The notes under the pieces were generated by a model that searched no databases, was not told where the DNA came from, and saw only the letters and a list, made by a program, of their open reading frames with translations. From Roseiarcus sp963730555 (GTDB taxonomy: Bacteria > Pseudomonadota > Alphaproteobacteria > Rhizobiales > Beijerinckiaceae): 64,000 nt of DNA. A program made the position numbers and the translations under genes. Shown here one piece after another: positions 53,497-63,767 of the stretch (position 1 is the stretch's first letter; each line of letters starts with the position of its first letter). The stretch covers positions 124,001-188,000 of the forward strand of contig CAVSSS010000034.1 in assembly GCA_963730555.1 (NCBI GenBank), read 5' to 3'.

Positions 53497-54785
53497 CCGC
53501 CCTTCCAGGTCTCAAGGAGGGAAAGCTCAAGGACCTGACACTGCTGAGGCAAGGCCCGCTGGCGCGGGCGCTCTCGGCGCTCAACGGAGGCGGCGAGGAG
53601 ACCCGGCTCGTCGGCGGCGCCGTGCGCGATCTCGCGCTCGGCGAGCGGGCGGTCGATTTCGATCTCACGACCACCGCGACCACCGACGAAGTCATCCGCC
53701 GGGCAAGAGAAGCAGGGTTCAAAGTCGCCCTGACCGGGGTTGAACATGGCACAGTGACGGTCGTCGTCGACGGGCGGCCGATCGAAACGACGACCCTGCG
53801 CGAGGACATCGAGACCGATGGGCGCTGGGCCAAGGTGGCGTTCGGACGCGACTTCGCCGCCGACGCGCGACGGCGTGATTTCACCATCAACGCGCTGTCG
53901 TTGAGCGCCGACGGAACGGTCCACGATACCGTCGGCGGGATCGGGGATCTCGCCGCCCGGCGGGTGTGCTTCATCGGCGACCCGGAAGCGCGGATTCGCG
54001 AGGATTATCTGCGCATTCTCAGGTTCTTCCGCTTCTCTGCCCGGTACGCCGCGAACGGGCTCGACCGCGAGGGCCTGTCCGCCGCGACCCGTTCGCGTGG
54101 GGGCCTCGCGAGGCTCTCGCGCGAGCGGGTGCGTGCCGAGTTCATGAAGCTCCTCGTCGCGCCGCGCGCGAGCGAGGTCGTGCAAACGATGGGCGAATGC
54201 GGATTTCTCGAGCCGATCCTCGGCGGCGTCGGCTATACGAGACGCTTCAGCCGTCTCGTCGCGATCGAGGCGGAACGGGGCGAAGGCGCCGACGCCGTCC
54301 TGCGCCTGGCAGCGCTAGGCGTCGCGATCCCGGAGGATGGGGACCGGCTGCGCGAGCGGCTGCGGCTCGCCAATGCCGAAGCGAACCGGCCGAGAGCGGC
54401 CACGGCGGCGCTAATCGGCCTGCACGGGATAACTGCGCCCCCGTCGTTCCACGGCCTCAGAACCCTCCTGTTCAGCGCCGGACGCGAGGCCGCTCGCGAC
54501 GCGCTGATGCTCTCGCAGGCCGAGTCCGGGGCACCTGCGTCGGACGCCGCCTTCGACGCCGCCGACCGTTTTCTCGCCAACGCGTCCGAGCCCAGGCTCC
54601 CGATCAGCGGCGCGGACCTCATTGCGCGCGGCGTCTCGGCAGGACGCCCAGTCGGACAGGCTTTGCGCGCCTTCCAGGCGCTGTGGATCCGGACGGGCTT
54701 TCCGAAGGAGCCTCAGACGTTGGCGCGCCTGCTCGAGGAGGCGGTCGCAAGATCGTCGGCAACGCACCGCGAGGAACCGCGATGA
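53493..54785 (+). CDS. cca: CCA tRNA nucleotidyltransferase
   Basis: A 430-residue class II nucleotidyltransferase that adds or repairs the 3' CCA end of tRNAs. It shows LVGGAVRDLALGERAVDFDL (motif A, catalytic DxD region), RDFAADARRRDFTINALSLS (motif B/C) and VCFIGDPEARIREDYLRILR FFRF (motif D). A helical C-terminal half follows with no HD domain. It is the last gene of the DUF1285-NUDIX-DUF6111-cca operon with four-base overlaps. The 154 bases to the convergent rne stop hold no gene. Confidence 0.92.
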   Translation: MTALPGLKEGKLKDLTLLRQGPLARALSALNGGGEETRLVGGAVRDLALGERAVDFDLTTTATTDEVIRRAREAGFKVALTGVEHGTVTVVVDGRPIETTTLREDIETDGRWAKVAFGRDFAADARRRDFTINALSLSADGTVHDTVGGIGDLAARRVCFIGDPEARIREDYLRILRFFRFSARYAANGLDREGLSAATRSRGGLARLSRERVRAEFMKLLVAPRASEVVQTMGECGFLEPILGGVGYTRRFSRLVAIEAERGEGADAVLRLAALGVAIPEDGDRLRERLRLANAEANRPRAATAALIGLHGITAPPSFHGLRTLLFSAGREAARDALMLSQAESGAPASDAAFDAADRFLANASEPRLPISGADLIARGVSAGRPVGQALRAFQALWIRTGFPKEPQTLARLLEEAVARSSATHREEPR

Positions 54786-54939
54786 TTGAGCGCTTTCGTA
54801 ACCGGTTCGCAACTACCAAACCCGTCTGCAGGTCGCACGAACTCCGCTTGCTAGAAGTTTGCCGCCAGCACAAAGCCGGCTGCTGTTTTCTGGCTTCGCC
54901 GGGATGACGCGTCCGTTGTATGCGTGCGCCTCGGATGAT

Positions 54940-57801
54940 CTATTTCCCGATGACGCTCGCGCGTGCTCGCTGCCACCAACCGCTACGGCGGGGGCGAGGC
55001 GTTTCGGTCGCTGACGGAGCAGCAGCCAGCGCCCCCGACGCAACGTCAGCCTCTGCCGTCGCAAAAGAAGCAAGGCTCCGCTCCACGGCCGCGGCCCTAG
55101 TTGCCTGCGCCTCGATCTCATGCTTCTTCGCTTCGGCGACCGGCGATGGTACGGTCGCCGTGTCTTCATGAGAGACCGCGCCGCCGGACGACGGGGGGGT
55201 AGAATGGTCCGCTTCGGACCCGGCGAACTCTTCCTCAAGCGCCAACGAGGGGGCCGAATCGAAGCCCGGCGCTGACGTCTCTGGCGTAGCTTCTCCGTCG
55301 GTCTGTCGGAACCTGTTTCGCCCGCCGCGCGAACCTCTCGATCGACGATGACGCTCCTCTCCGCCGCGCAGACTTTTTTGGTCGAAGGCGTCGTCGTCAC
55401 CGGTCGACACAACGGGATTGTCGTCGATTTCGGCGACCACTGCCAAGCCGTCGTCCGTCGGCTGTGGAACGTCCCCCGAGAGACTGCCTCCGAACGGCCG
55501 CTCTCCGCGGCGGCGGCGGCGGCGGCGACGACGGCGACCGATCTCACCTTCCTCCAGCAAGGCCCTGCCCCCGCGGTCGCTCAGATGGCCGACCTCTACA
55601 TTCTCCTCGCTAGGGGCTTCAAAGGTCTCATCCTCCTCCGCCTGAACCGACGCTATCCCTGCGATGATCGGCGCACTGTCAGCGAACGAGTTCACGGCGT
55701 CTCCTTCGCTCTTAACGCCAATCGCAGGCTCGCCGCGCTCGATTGCGTGGTAGTTAGCGCCAGTCAGCGTGTCGTCCGCGTCAACAACGATCCCCACACC
55801 GAACCGCCGTTCGAGATCGCGGAGATTGATGCGCTTCTGATTAAGTATGTAGAGTGCCACAGGCGTGCGCGTTCGCACAGTAAGATTGTAGGTCGAGTTC
55901 TTGATAAGGGCGTCCTCCAGCACGCGCAAAACATGCAGAGCGATTGAAGCGGTCGATCGCACGACGCCAGCGCCCTGGCAGTGCGGGCAGGTTACAGTTG
56001 AGCCTTCGAGAACGCCAGTCCGGATGCGCTGACGCGACATTTCAAGGAGGCCGAAGTGCGAAATCCTGCCGACCTGGATGCGGGCGCGGTCGTTTTTCAG
56101 CGCGTCCTTGATCCGCCTCTCGACCGCACGATTGTTGCGCGATTCCTCCATGTCGATAAAGTCGACCACGATAAGCCCGGCAAGGTCACGCAGACGCAAC
56201 TGACGCGCGATTTCATCAGCAGCCTCGAGATTGGTACGCACCGCGGTATCTTCGATATTGTGTTCGCGCGTGGATCGGCCCGAGTTGACGTCGATTGCGA
56301 CCAGCGCCTCAGTCTGGTTGAAAACGATGTACCCGCCTGACTTTAGCGTCACCTGGTTGGAGAACATCGCGTCGAGCTGCGGTTCGACTCCGGCATTGGC
56401 GAAGATCGGCGTGGCGTCGCGATAGAGTTGCACGCTATTGATGTGGCTTGGCATTAGGAGGCGCATAAATTCCCTCGCCTCGCGATAGCCGGCCTCGCCC
56501 GCGACTGTGATCTCTTCAACCTCTTTGCTGTAAAGATCGCGGATCGCCCGTTTGATAAGCGAGCCTTCTTCGTAGACGAGCGTCGGCGCGCTGGATGCAA
56601 GTGTCGTCTCTCGCACGGTTTCCCACATCCGCAACAAATATTCGAAGTCGCGTTTGACCTCCGCTTTGGTGCGCGAAGCGCCCGCCGTGCGGAGGATAAC
56701 GCCCATGCCCTCTGGAACGTCGAGCTCTTCGGCGATCGCCTTCATTCGGCTGCGGTCCTGGGCATTAGTAATTTTCCGCGAAATGCCGCCGCCGCGGGCG
56801 GTGTTGGGCATCAAAACGGAGTAGCGCCCAGCCAGCGAAAGGTAGGTCGTGAGCGCGGCTCCCTTGTTGCCGCGCTCTTCTTTGACAACTTGCACCAGCA
56901 GAACTTGCCTTCGCTTGATGACCTCCTGAATCTTGTACTGGCGGCGCAAGCGCTGGGGACGTCGCGGAATCTCCTCCAATGCGTCGCCGCCAATCTGCTC
57001 GACGGGTTCGCCTTCGTCTTCCGTTCGGCGCTTGTCGTTTGTCACCCGCTCTTCCGAGCCGCCCTCGAGCGTCGTGACTTCATGGACGTCTTCCTCAACC
57101 GAGCGTTCGTTATCATCGTGCCTTAGTTCCAAGGCTGCAACGTGTTCATCGCCTGGTACGGGAATCAACGTGGCTTCGTCGGACGGCCCAGAGTCCGCCG
57201 GGCTATAATCCCGAGCCTCTGTGGCTCCCAGCGGCAGATCAGCGGCCACGTCCTTGATCGGCTCATCAGTTTCAGCCTTGATAGGCTGATTCAACTCTTC
57301 CGAAATCGCAACCGGCGAAGTATCGGTGGGAACCTCTGGCAGACTCTCGGGAGGCGTCGTCGGGCTGAGTCCCTCCGCGCCAAGTTCCTCTATCGGCACC
57401 CGCTCCGATATGGTTTCGCCATCCGCGGCGCGGGTCTCAATTCCCTGCCGTCGCGGGTGGCGATGGCGTCTGCTGCGTTTCTCGCCGGTGGCCTCTTCGT
57501 CCTCCTCCCGTTGAGATTGGGCTTCCTCCTCAAGCAGCGCCTGCCGGTCAGCGACCGGGATTTGGTAATAATCCGGATGAATTTCGGAGAAAGCGAGAAA
57601 GCCGTGCCGGTTCCCCCCGTAGTCGACGAAGGCGGCCTGGAGCGACGGTTCTACGCGGGTGACCTTAGCAAGGTAGATATTACCCCGCAGCGGCCTCTTG
57701 CTTGCTGACTCGAAGTCGAACTCCTCGACGCGATTGCCGCGCAGGACGACCACCCTCGTTTCCTCCGGGTGTGAAGCGTCGATGATCATTTTGTTTGCCA
57801 T
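54940..57801 (-). CDS. rne: Ribonuclease E
   Basis: A 953-residue RNase E, the central enzyme of mRNA decay and rRNA processing. The N-terminus MANKMIIDASHPEETRVVVL leads into an S1 domain that is split, after DYYQIPVADRQALLEEEAQS, by a ~190-residue acidic insert, a known alphaproteobacterial feature. It resumes at YKIQEVIKRRQVLLVQVVKE and ALTTYLSLAGRYSVLMPNT. The catalytic region has ALVAIDVNSGRSTREHNIED and LAGLIVVDFIDMEESRNNR. The Zn-link is TCPHCQGAG near residue 600. The C-terminal ~250 residues are disordered and Arg/Glu rich with a run of ten Arg, as in degradosome scaffolds. It is convergent with cca. Confidence 0.95.
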   Translation of the reverse strand: MANKMIIDASHPEETRVVVLRGNRVEEFDFESASKRPLRGNIYLAKVTRVEPSLQAAFVDYGGNRHGFLAFSEIHPDYYQIPVADRQALLEEEAQSQREEDEEATGEKRSRRHRHPRRQGIETRAADGETISERVPIEELGAEGLSPTTPPESLPEVPTDTSPVAISEELNQPIKAETDEPIKDVAADLPLGATEARDYSPADSGPSDEATLIPVPGDEHVAALELRHDDNERSVEEDVHEVTTLEGGSEERVTNDKRRTEDEGEPVEQIGGDALEEIPRRPQRLRRQYKIQEVIKRRQVLLVQVVKEERGNKGAALTTYLSLAGRYSVLMPNTARGGGISRKITNAQDRSRMKAIAEELDVPEGMGVILRTAGASRTKAEVKRDFEYLLRMWETVRETTLASSAPTLVYEEGSLIKRAIRDLYSKEVEEITVAGEAGYREAREFMRLLMPSHINSVQLYRDATPIFANAGVEPQLDAMFSNQVTLKSGGYIVFNQTEALVAIDVNSGRSTREHNIEDTAVRTNLEAADEIARQLRLRDLAGLIVVDFIDMEESRNNRAVERRIKDALKNDRARIQVGRISHFGLLEMSRQRIRTGVLEGSTVTCPHCQGAGVVRSTASIALHVLRVLEDALIKNSTYNLTVRTRTPVALYILNQKRINLRDLERRFGVGIVVDADDTLTGANYHAIERGEPAIGVKSEGDAVNSFADSAPIIAGIASVQAEEDETFEAPSEENVEVGHLSDRGGRALLEEGEIGRRRRRRRRRRGERPFGGSLSGDVPQPTDDGLAVVAEIDDNPVVSTGDDDAFDQKSLRGGEERHRRSRGSRGGRNRFRQTDGEATPETSAPGFDSAPSLALEEEFAGSEADHSTPPSSGGAVSHEDTATVPSPVAEAKKHEIEAQATRAAAVERSLASFATAEADVASGALAAAPSATETPRPRRSGWWQRARASVIGK

Positions 57802-58587
57802 GATAAACTCTCTCGCCGCGCGCGAAATCGCGCTGCGGGAGGCGACTGCGCCACCCGACCGCGCCGCGTGGGGCGTCTATGCTGGAGATGCAAAAACACG
57901 GGAATGGGACGGCACGCGCCGCAAGCGCGAACGGTTCAGACGGCCACCGCGTCGCGGCAAAAAGTGCGCGCCGCCGAGGAGCGGCCGCCGCAGAGTAGAT
58001 TTGCCATCGGGACATCGTCAACCTGAAACAAAGCGTGATTAAGCACGCCGCCCTTCAAGCGGCGCTGCTTGGCGTCGGTGTCACAACTTCGATCCGAGAG
58101 GGGCCATGCCTGCCCCAATTCGGCGAGGCTCTCACCCGCGATCCGCTCACCGCTTCCGTACGGACGCCAGCCCGCGAGTTAAAAGTCCAAGCTGAGTGAC
58201 GAGTTCAACAAACCGTCTCGACCAGTCTATGCAGCCCGCGAGACGTCGTGTGACGGTCCCGGCGTAGCCCTCTCAACATTGGGCGAGCCGACTGCACGAA
58301 CTCGGCCCGAATTCGCAACGCACTGTAAATAGGCGCCTCGGGCGGCATTGGCAAGCTCTTTTCCTACCTGTGAATTATTATCGACGCCAAGCGGGTCGTT
58401 GCCTTCGGTAGAGCCAGAAAGTGCTGCTTATAATCCATTAACTAACGTAGAGAGTTTAGTTCGCTCATTTTCTTCGCGGGGCGCCGTTTTGAGCCCAGCG
58501 CCGTGCGACCTTTGTCAAAACCGGACGATTGCGCCGTAGCGGTATTCGCCTTAATAGCGCGACGGCGTGGCGCCGAGGGGAAGCGGG
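57802..58587. promoter_or_regulatory. Long divergent upstream region of rne and amiC
   Basis: About 785 bases with no supported gene separate the divergent rne and amiC starts. RNase E genes commonly have long 5' untranslated regions through which the enzyme controls its own mRNA; a similar leader is plausible here. A locally AT-rich stretch lies at about 58361-58475 and may hold the amiC promoter. No specific sites were defined. Confidence 0.4.
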
Positions 58588-59850
58588 ATGGCGCGAATAA
58601 GACGGCTTGCGGCCCTTGCCATCTTCGCGCTGATGGGGACGCCGCTTCAGGTCGGCTTAGCGGGGGAGGCGGGCCCGCCTGTCGCGGTCGGCGCGCGGCT
58701 CTTGCAGGACCAGAATACGGCCAAGCTGGTTTTCGACCTGTCACGCATGGTCGACGCGAACGCTTCCGCCTTGGCCTCGCCTGATCGGATTGTCGTCGAC
58801 ATCCCGGAAGTGAATTTCCAACTCGATCGGTCGGTCGGTCGAGTCGGGGCGCTCCCCAACGCCTCGCTTGTGAAGGGATTCCGCTTCGGCCTGCTGGCCC
58901 CCGGCAGGTCCCGGATCGTTCTTGACCTTGCGCGCGCGGCCTGTCCCGCCCAGGTTTTTGCCAAACCGATTGTTCAAGGCGAACCGGCGGCCAGGCTCAC
59001 GATCGAACTGAAGCCTTGCAATTCCTCAGCCTTTGCCTCCCTCGTCCGCTCGTCCGCAGTTTCGATCCTAACCACCTCTGCAGCCCCCAGTTTCTCGCAG
59101 CCGGTCATCGTCGTTGATCCCGGCCACGGCGGTGTCGATAGCGGCGCCCAGGGCATCCGCGGAGTTCAGGAGAAGACCCTCGTCTTTGATTTTTGCGCCG
59201 AACTGAAGCGACAGCTCGACGTGACCAAGCGCTACGCCACAGTAATGACCCGGGACGGCGATGAGTACGTCGATCTCGATGACCGGGTTGCGATCGCTCG
59301 CAAGGCGAATGCATCTCTATTCATCTCCGTCCACGCTGACACGCTGAGCGAGGATGCGAACGTAAGCGGCGCTACCGTATATACTGTTGCTGGTCGCGCT
59401 TCCGATGCGGAGGCGGCCCGAATTGCTGCCCGTGAGAACGCCGCTGGCGGGGGGCCTAGTGCCGCGCGGCCAGACAATCCGGATGTTGCTGATATTCTGT
59501 TTGATCTCAAACGCCGCGAGACTCGGACATACGCCCACATTTTTTCGCGGAGCCTCGTCGATAACTTGCGTAGCGCGGCGAGGCTGAACCATAACCCGGA
59601 ACGTTCCGCAGGCTTCGTCGTCCTGAAAGCGCCGGAGTTTCCCTCCGTCCTGGTGGAACTCGGCTATCTTTCAAACGCTCAGGATGTCCAATCCCTCGCC
59701 TCCCCGGCGTGGCGCACGAAGGCGGCGACAGCCGTAGTAAAGGCCATAGACGCATTTTTTGCTGGACCCGGAAAACCTGACATACCCCCGACCTCTGAAG
59801 GCGGCGTTGCGTCGTCAATCGTCTCGGTCCCCGGGCCGGCGGCACATTAA
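58588..59850 (+). CDS. amiC: N-acetylmuramoyl-L-alanine amidase (AMIN + Amidase_3)
   Basis: A 420-residue exported cell-wall amidase. A signal peptide (RIRRLAALAIFALMGTPLQV) is followed by an AMIN domain (~residues 35-150; TAKLVFDLSRMVDANASALA, FRFGLLAPGRSRIVLDLARA) for septal targeting. Then comes the zinc amidase domain: VIVVDPGHGGVDSGAQGIRG (His ligand), EKTLVFDFCAELKRQL (Glu), ASLFISVHADTLSEDANVSG (His), and catalytic Glu in FPSVLVELGYLSNAQDV. It cleaves the stem peptide from peptidoglycan during daughter-cell separation. ATG 58588 has AGGGGAAG upstream. It precedes mrcA by 247 bases, as in many Rhizobiales. Confidence 0.92.
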   Translation: MARIRRLAALAIFALMGTPLQVGLAGEAGPPVAVGARLLQDQNTAKLVFDLSRMVDANASALASPDRIVVDIPEVNFQLDRSVGRVGALPNASLVKGFRFGLLAPGRSRIVLDLARAACPAQVFAKPIVQGEPAARLTIELKPCNSSAFASLVRSSAVSILTTSAAPSFSQPVIVVDPGHGGVDSGAQGIRGVQEKTLVFDFCAELKRQLDVTKRYATVMTRDGDEYVDLDDRVAIARKANASLFISVHADTLSEDANVSGATVYTVAGRASDAEAARIAARENAAGGGPSAARPDNPDVADILFDLKRRETRTYAHIFSRSLVDNLRSAARLNHNPERSAGFVVLKAPEFPSVLVELGYLSNAQDVQSLASPAWRTKAATAVVKAIDAFFAGPGKPDIPPTSEGGVASSIVSVPGPAAH

Positions 59851-60097
59851 GAGGCTTGCACGTACCAGGCGAGACGAGCTAATGGCGTCCGGTCGGGCGA
59901 TGAGATACCTCGATCATAGATTCGCCTTACTCGAGCACGACACGGGTCGAGATCGGCGCGTTAGCTGGCCCGGTTCCAGGTAAGAAACGTCGGTCGATGG
60001 TCTCGTAAAGTCCGGGTCTTCGGGGCCGAGTGGCTAAGTTCGTCTCGGCGCCGCGAGCGCTCGCCGACGGGGTACAAGGGAAGGCATCGATCGATAG

Positions 60098-62500
60098 ATG
60101 CGCGGGATCGCACGCATTGTTGGTTTCGTATTTGCGACCGGCACATTGTTGTTCACCGTCGCGGCGGCGGTTTTTGCCGGCGTCATTTGGAAATACGAAC
60201 AAGACCTTCCGGACTATTCTTCGCTCAAGAACTATGAGCCACCAGTGATGACGCGCGTCCATGCGGCGGACGGAAGCCTGCTCGCCGAATATTCGCGTGA
60301 GCGACGACTTTACCTTCCGTCAGACGAAATTCCCGACTTGGTCAAGCATGCGTTCATCTCCGCCGAAGACAAGAACTTCTACAACCATTGGGGCGTCGAC
60401 CCCGAAGGGATCGTGCGCGCTGGCATGGTTTACATGCAGGGATCGCGTCATATTCAAGGTGCCTCGACCATCACCCAACAGGTAGCCAAAAACTTTCTCT
60501 TGAACTCTGATCGGACATTCGATCGCAAAATTCGCGAAATCCTGCTTAGCCTGAGAATCGAGTCCGCCTACTCGAAAGAAAAAATCCTTGAGCTCTACCT
60601 CAACGAGATTTACCTCGGTCTCTCCAATTACGGTGTTGCCGCGGCCGCGCTCAATTATTTCAACAAGTCCGTACACGAACTTACCATCGCCGAAGTTGCT
60701 TATCTGGCCGCCTTGCCGAAGGAGCCGAGTTCGCTAAACCCCTTTCGTGATCATGACCGAGCGATCGAAAGGCGCAACTACGTCGTTGGGCGTATGGAGG
60801 AGGACGGCTACATTACCGCCAAACAGGCGAACGACGCTCGGGCTGAGCCACTCGTGGTTAATCCCCGAGTGTTGACACCGAATTCGATCGCCGCGGGATT
60901 CTTCGCCGAGGAGGTTCGACGCGAACTGCAAGAGCGGTACGGCGAGCAGAAGCTTTACGAGGGGGGCCTTTCGGTTCGTACGACCCTCGACCCGAAAGTT
61001 CAGCTGATGGCGCGTAAGGCGCTAGTTGATGGTCTCGTGCGCTACGACGAGGCGTATGGCTGGCATGGCACTCTCAAGACGATCGAGATTGGGCAGGATT
61101 GGGGCATCCCTCTGGCCGACATTCCAGCTTACGGCGACATTAAGCCGTGGATTCTGGCGGTTGCGCTTGACGTCACCGATGCGGCCATCCGGGTTGGTCT
61201 TCAACCCGAGCGAGACAAGTCCGGCGCGATTGTCGCGGATCGTCAGACGGGCACCGTCACGGTTGAAGGGGCGCGCTGGACGGGCCGTAGGCCCAAAGGC
61301 TTGGTCAAGCCCGGCGACGTGTTCTACGTCGAGCCGATCCCGGGCCACGAAGGCGAATATCGCCTGCGCCAGATCCCCGAAGTCTCTGGCGCCGCTATAG
61401 CGATGGATCCGTTTACTGGCCGCGTGCTGGCGATGGTGGGCGGATTTTCGTTCGACGAATCGGAGTTCAACCGGGCGACGCAAGCCCAGCGGCAACCGGG
61501 CTCCTCGTTCAAGCCGTTCGTGTACGGAGCCGCGCTCGACAACGGCTACACGCCATCCTCGATCATTCCGGACTCGCCGGTCACGATCAACGACGGCAGC
61601 GGTCAATTGTGGACTCCGGCCAACTTTGAAGGCGAGGTGACCGGTCCCCGTACGTTGCGATTCGGCGTTGAGCATTCGATCAACCTGATGACGGTGAGGC
61701 TCGCGCGCGACATCGGCATGCCGCTGGTCGTCGAATACGCCAAGCGCTTTGGCATCTACGACAACTTGCCGCCATTCCTGTCGATGTCGATCGGTGCCGG
61801 CGAGACGACCGTGTTGCGCATGATCACCGGCTACTCGATGTTCGCCAACGGCGGCAAAAGGGTAAAGGCGACACTGATTGATCGGATTCAGGACCGCTGG
61901 GGCAATACGATCTACAAGCACGACGAACGGATCTGCGAGGGCTGCGACGCCCCGACATGGCACAATCAACCTGAGCCCAAGCTCATCGACAAGCGCGAAC
62001 AAGTGATCGATCCGCTCACCGCCTATCAGGTCACCTCCATCCTGGAGGGGGTCATTCAACGCGGCACCGGCATCGCGATCAAGGAACTCGGCAGGACTCT
62101 TGCGGGCAAGACCGGCACCACCAACGACGCCAAAGATCTCTGGTTCATCGGCTATTCGCCAAATCTCGCCTTTGGCGTGTTCATGGGCTACGACAAGCCG
62201 CGATCTCTTGGCGGCAGCGCGCAGGCCGCGCTTTACACCGCGCCGATCTTCCGCGACTTTATGAAAATGGCGCTGAAGGACACGCCCGACACGCCGTTCC
62301 GCATTCCGCCCGGAATCAAACTCATTTCGGTCGACGTTCATTCGGGCATGCGCGCGACCGGTCCCGGTTCGATTATGGAGGCGTTCAAACCCGGCACTGG
62401 ACCGCCTGACAGCTATAGGCGGCGGTGGTGGGGTGAATCGGCTCAGACCTCGTCGCGAAGCGAACGATCGATCGGATCGGGGACAGGCGGGCTCTATTGA
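60098..62500 (+). CDS. mrcA: Penicillin-binding protein 1A (bifunctional)
   Basis: An 800-residue class A PBP. One N-terminal anchor helix (IVGFVFATGTLLFTVAAAVF) is followed by the GT51 glycosyltransferase domain (FISAEDKNFYNHWGVDPEG with the catalytic Glu, GASTITQQVAKNFLLN, KILELYLNEIYLG). An OB-like insert follows. The transpeptidase has the active-site Ser in QPGSSFKPFVYGAALD (SxxK), EHSINLMTVRLAR (SxN) and LAGKTGTTNDAKDLWFIGY (KTG). It polymerises and cross-links peptidoglycan. The ATG at 60098 starts the canonical short cytoplasmic tail. Confidence 0.95.
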   Translation: MRGIARIVGFVFATGTLLFTVAAAVFAGVIWKYEQDLPDYSSLKNYEPPVMTRVHAADGSLLAEYSRERRLYLPSDEIPDLVKHAFISAEDKNFYNHWGVDPEGIVRAGMVYMQGSRHIQGASTITQQVAKNFLLNSDRTFDRKIREILLSLRIESAYSKEKILELYLNEIYLGLSNYGVAAAALNYFNKSVHELTIAEVAYLAALPKEPSSLNPFRDHDRAIERRNYVVGRMEEDGYITAKQANDARAEPLVVNPRVLTPNSIAAGFFAEEVRRELQERYGEQKLYEGGLSVRTTLDPKVQLMARKALVDGLVRYDEAYGWHGTLKTIEIGQDWGIPLADIPAYGDIKPWILAVALDVTDAAIRVGLQPERDKSGAIVADRQTGTVTVEGARWTGRRPKGLVKPGDVFYVEPIPGHEGEYRLRQIPEVSGAAIAMDPFTGRVLAMVGGFSFDESEFNRATQAQRQPGSSFKPFVYGAALDNGYTPSSIIPDSPVTINDGSGQLWTPANFEGEVTGPRTLRFGVEHSINLMTVRLARDIGMPLVVEYAKRFGIYDNLPPFLSMSIGAGETTVLRMITGYSMFANGGKRVKATLIDRIQDRWGNTIYKHDERICEGCDAPTWHNQPEPKLIDKREQVIDPLTAYQVTSILEGVIQRGTGIAIKELGRTLAGKTGTTNDAKDLWFIGYSPNLAFGVFMGYDKPRSLGGSAQAALYTAPIFRDFMKMALKDTPDTPFRIPPGIKLISVDVHSGMRATGPGSIMEAFKPGTGPPDSYRRRWWGESAQTSSRSERSIGSGTGGLY

Positions 62501-62638
62501 GGCGCTCAAGTTTTCTTGCTTCATTTCGGACCATTTCTGCGCTCGATCGGTTGACTGTCCATACAGGGAAGACAACTCACGTCCCCGAGCGACGGTCTCG
62601 CGCAATAACATTTCGCCCTTAAAGTCGCGGGTTGAATT

Positions 62639-63767
62639 ATGCGCGCCGAAGCCGAACAGTTGGTCGAATCGATCAAGCAATCCGTGGGATTGCTGAGGAG
62701 GCATCTTTGACGTCGACGCTGCCCAGCGTCGTCTCAGTGAACTAAACGCGAAATCCGAAGATCCGAATCTCTGGACCGATCCCGACATCGCTGGAGAAGT
62801 GATGCGCGAGCGCACGATGCTGGAAGACCGGCTGAGTTCGCTTAAGAAGATCGAGCGCGATCTCGAGGATGCAACTACCCTGGTTGAGCTTGGCGAGGCC
62901 GAAAGTGACGAAGCGACGGAGGCTGAGGGAATTGGCGCTCTGAAGGCGCTCAAAGCCGAGGGCGAACGACGTCAACTCGAAGCGCTCCTCTCAGGCGAAG
63001 CGGACGCGAATGACACCTATGTCGAAGTGCATTCCGGCGCCGGCGGCACTGAAAGCTGCGATTGGGCGCGCATGCTGTTGCGGATGTACGTGCGCTGGGC
63101 GGAGCGGCGAAAGTTCGACGTCGAACTGATCGAGGAGACGGATGGGGACGAGGCCGGGATCAAGTCGGCGACGATGATCGTCAAAGGCCACAATGCGCAT
63201 GGCTGGCTCAAGACCGAGTCGGGCGTGCATCGGCTGGTGCGCATTTCTCCATTTGATTCCAACGCGCGGCGACACACGAGCTTCGCCTCCGTTTGGGTTT
63301 ATCCGGTCGTCGACGACCGGATAAAGATCGAAGTCAACGAAAGCGATTGCCGCATCGACACTTATCGCGCCTCTGGCGCCGGCGGACAGCACGTCAACAA
63401 GACCGAATCTGCGGTACGCATTACCCATTTGCCGACCGGTATCGTCGTCGCCTGCCAGTCCGAACGCTCACAGCACAAGAACAGAGCGACCGCCTGGAAT
63501 ATGCTGCGCGCTCGACTTTATGAGCGAGAGCTTGAGGCGCGCGAAGAGAAGGTCAATGCGGACGCTGCGTCCAAGACCGACATCGGTTGGGGCCATCAGA
63601 TTCGCTCCTATGTGCTGCAGCCCTATCAGATGGTGAAGGACCTTCGCACCGGGCACGTCTCGGGTACGCCTGCCGAAGTGCTCGATGGCGATCTTGACTC
63701 GTTCATGGAGGCTTCGCTCGCTCAGCGCCTCTCTGGACGAACGGTGGCGGTTGAGGACGTCGAATAA
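62639..63767 (+). CDS. prfB: Peptide chain release factor 2, with programmed +1 frameshift
   Basis: RF2 ends translation at UGA and UAA. Frame one begins MRAEAEQLVESIKQSVGLLR and stops at UGA 62708-62710. A +1 shift at CUU UGA C continues with DVDAAQRRLSELNAKSEDPN to 63767, giving 375 residues. The second frame holds the SPF-type motif region (LVRISPFDSNARRHTSFASV) and the peptidyl-hydrolysis GGQ (YRASGAGGQHVNKTESAVRI). Start ATG 62639 matches the standard rhizobial N-terminus. The gene follows mrcA by 138 bases. Confidence 0.95.
62696..62711 (+). promoter_or_regulatory. prfB programmed frameshift signal
   Basis: AGGAGG at 62696-62701, an internal Shine-Dalgarno-like element, stands one codon (CAT) before CTT TGA C. 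This is the classical RF2 autoregulatory shift site: low RF2 makes the ribosome pause at UGA and slip by one base. Confidence 0.92.

Noticed and set aside
61022..62953. Long minus-strand frame of 643 codons opposite mrcA and prfB
   Set aside because: It is antisense to two clear genes, has the Arg/His/Asp-rich composition of a shadow frame, and shows no family pattern.
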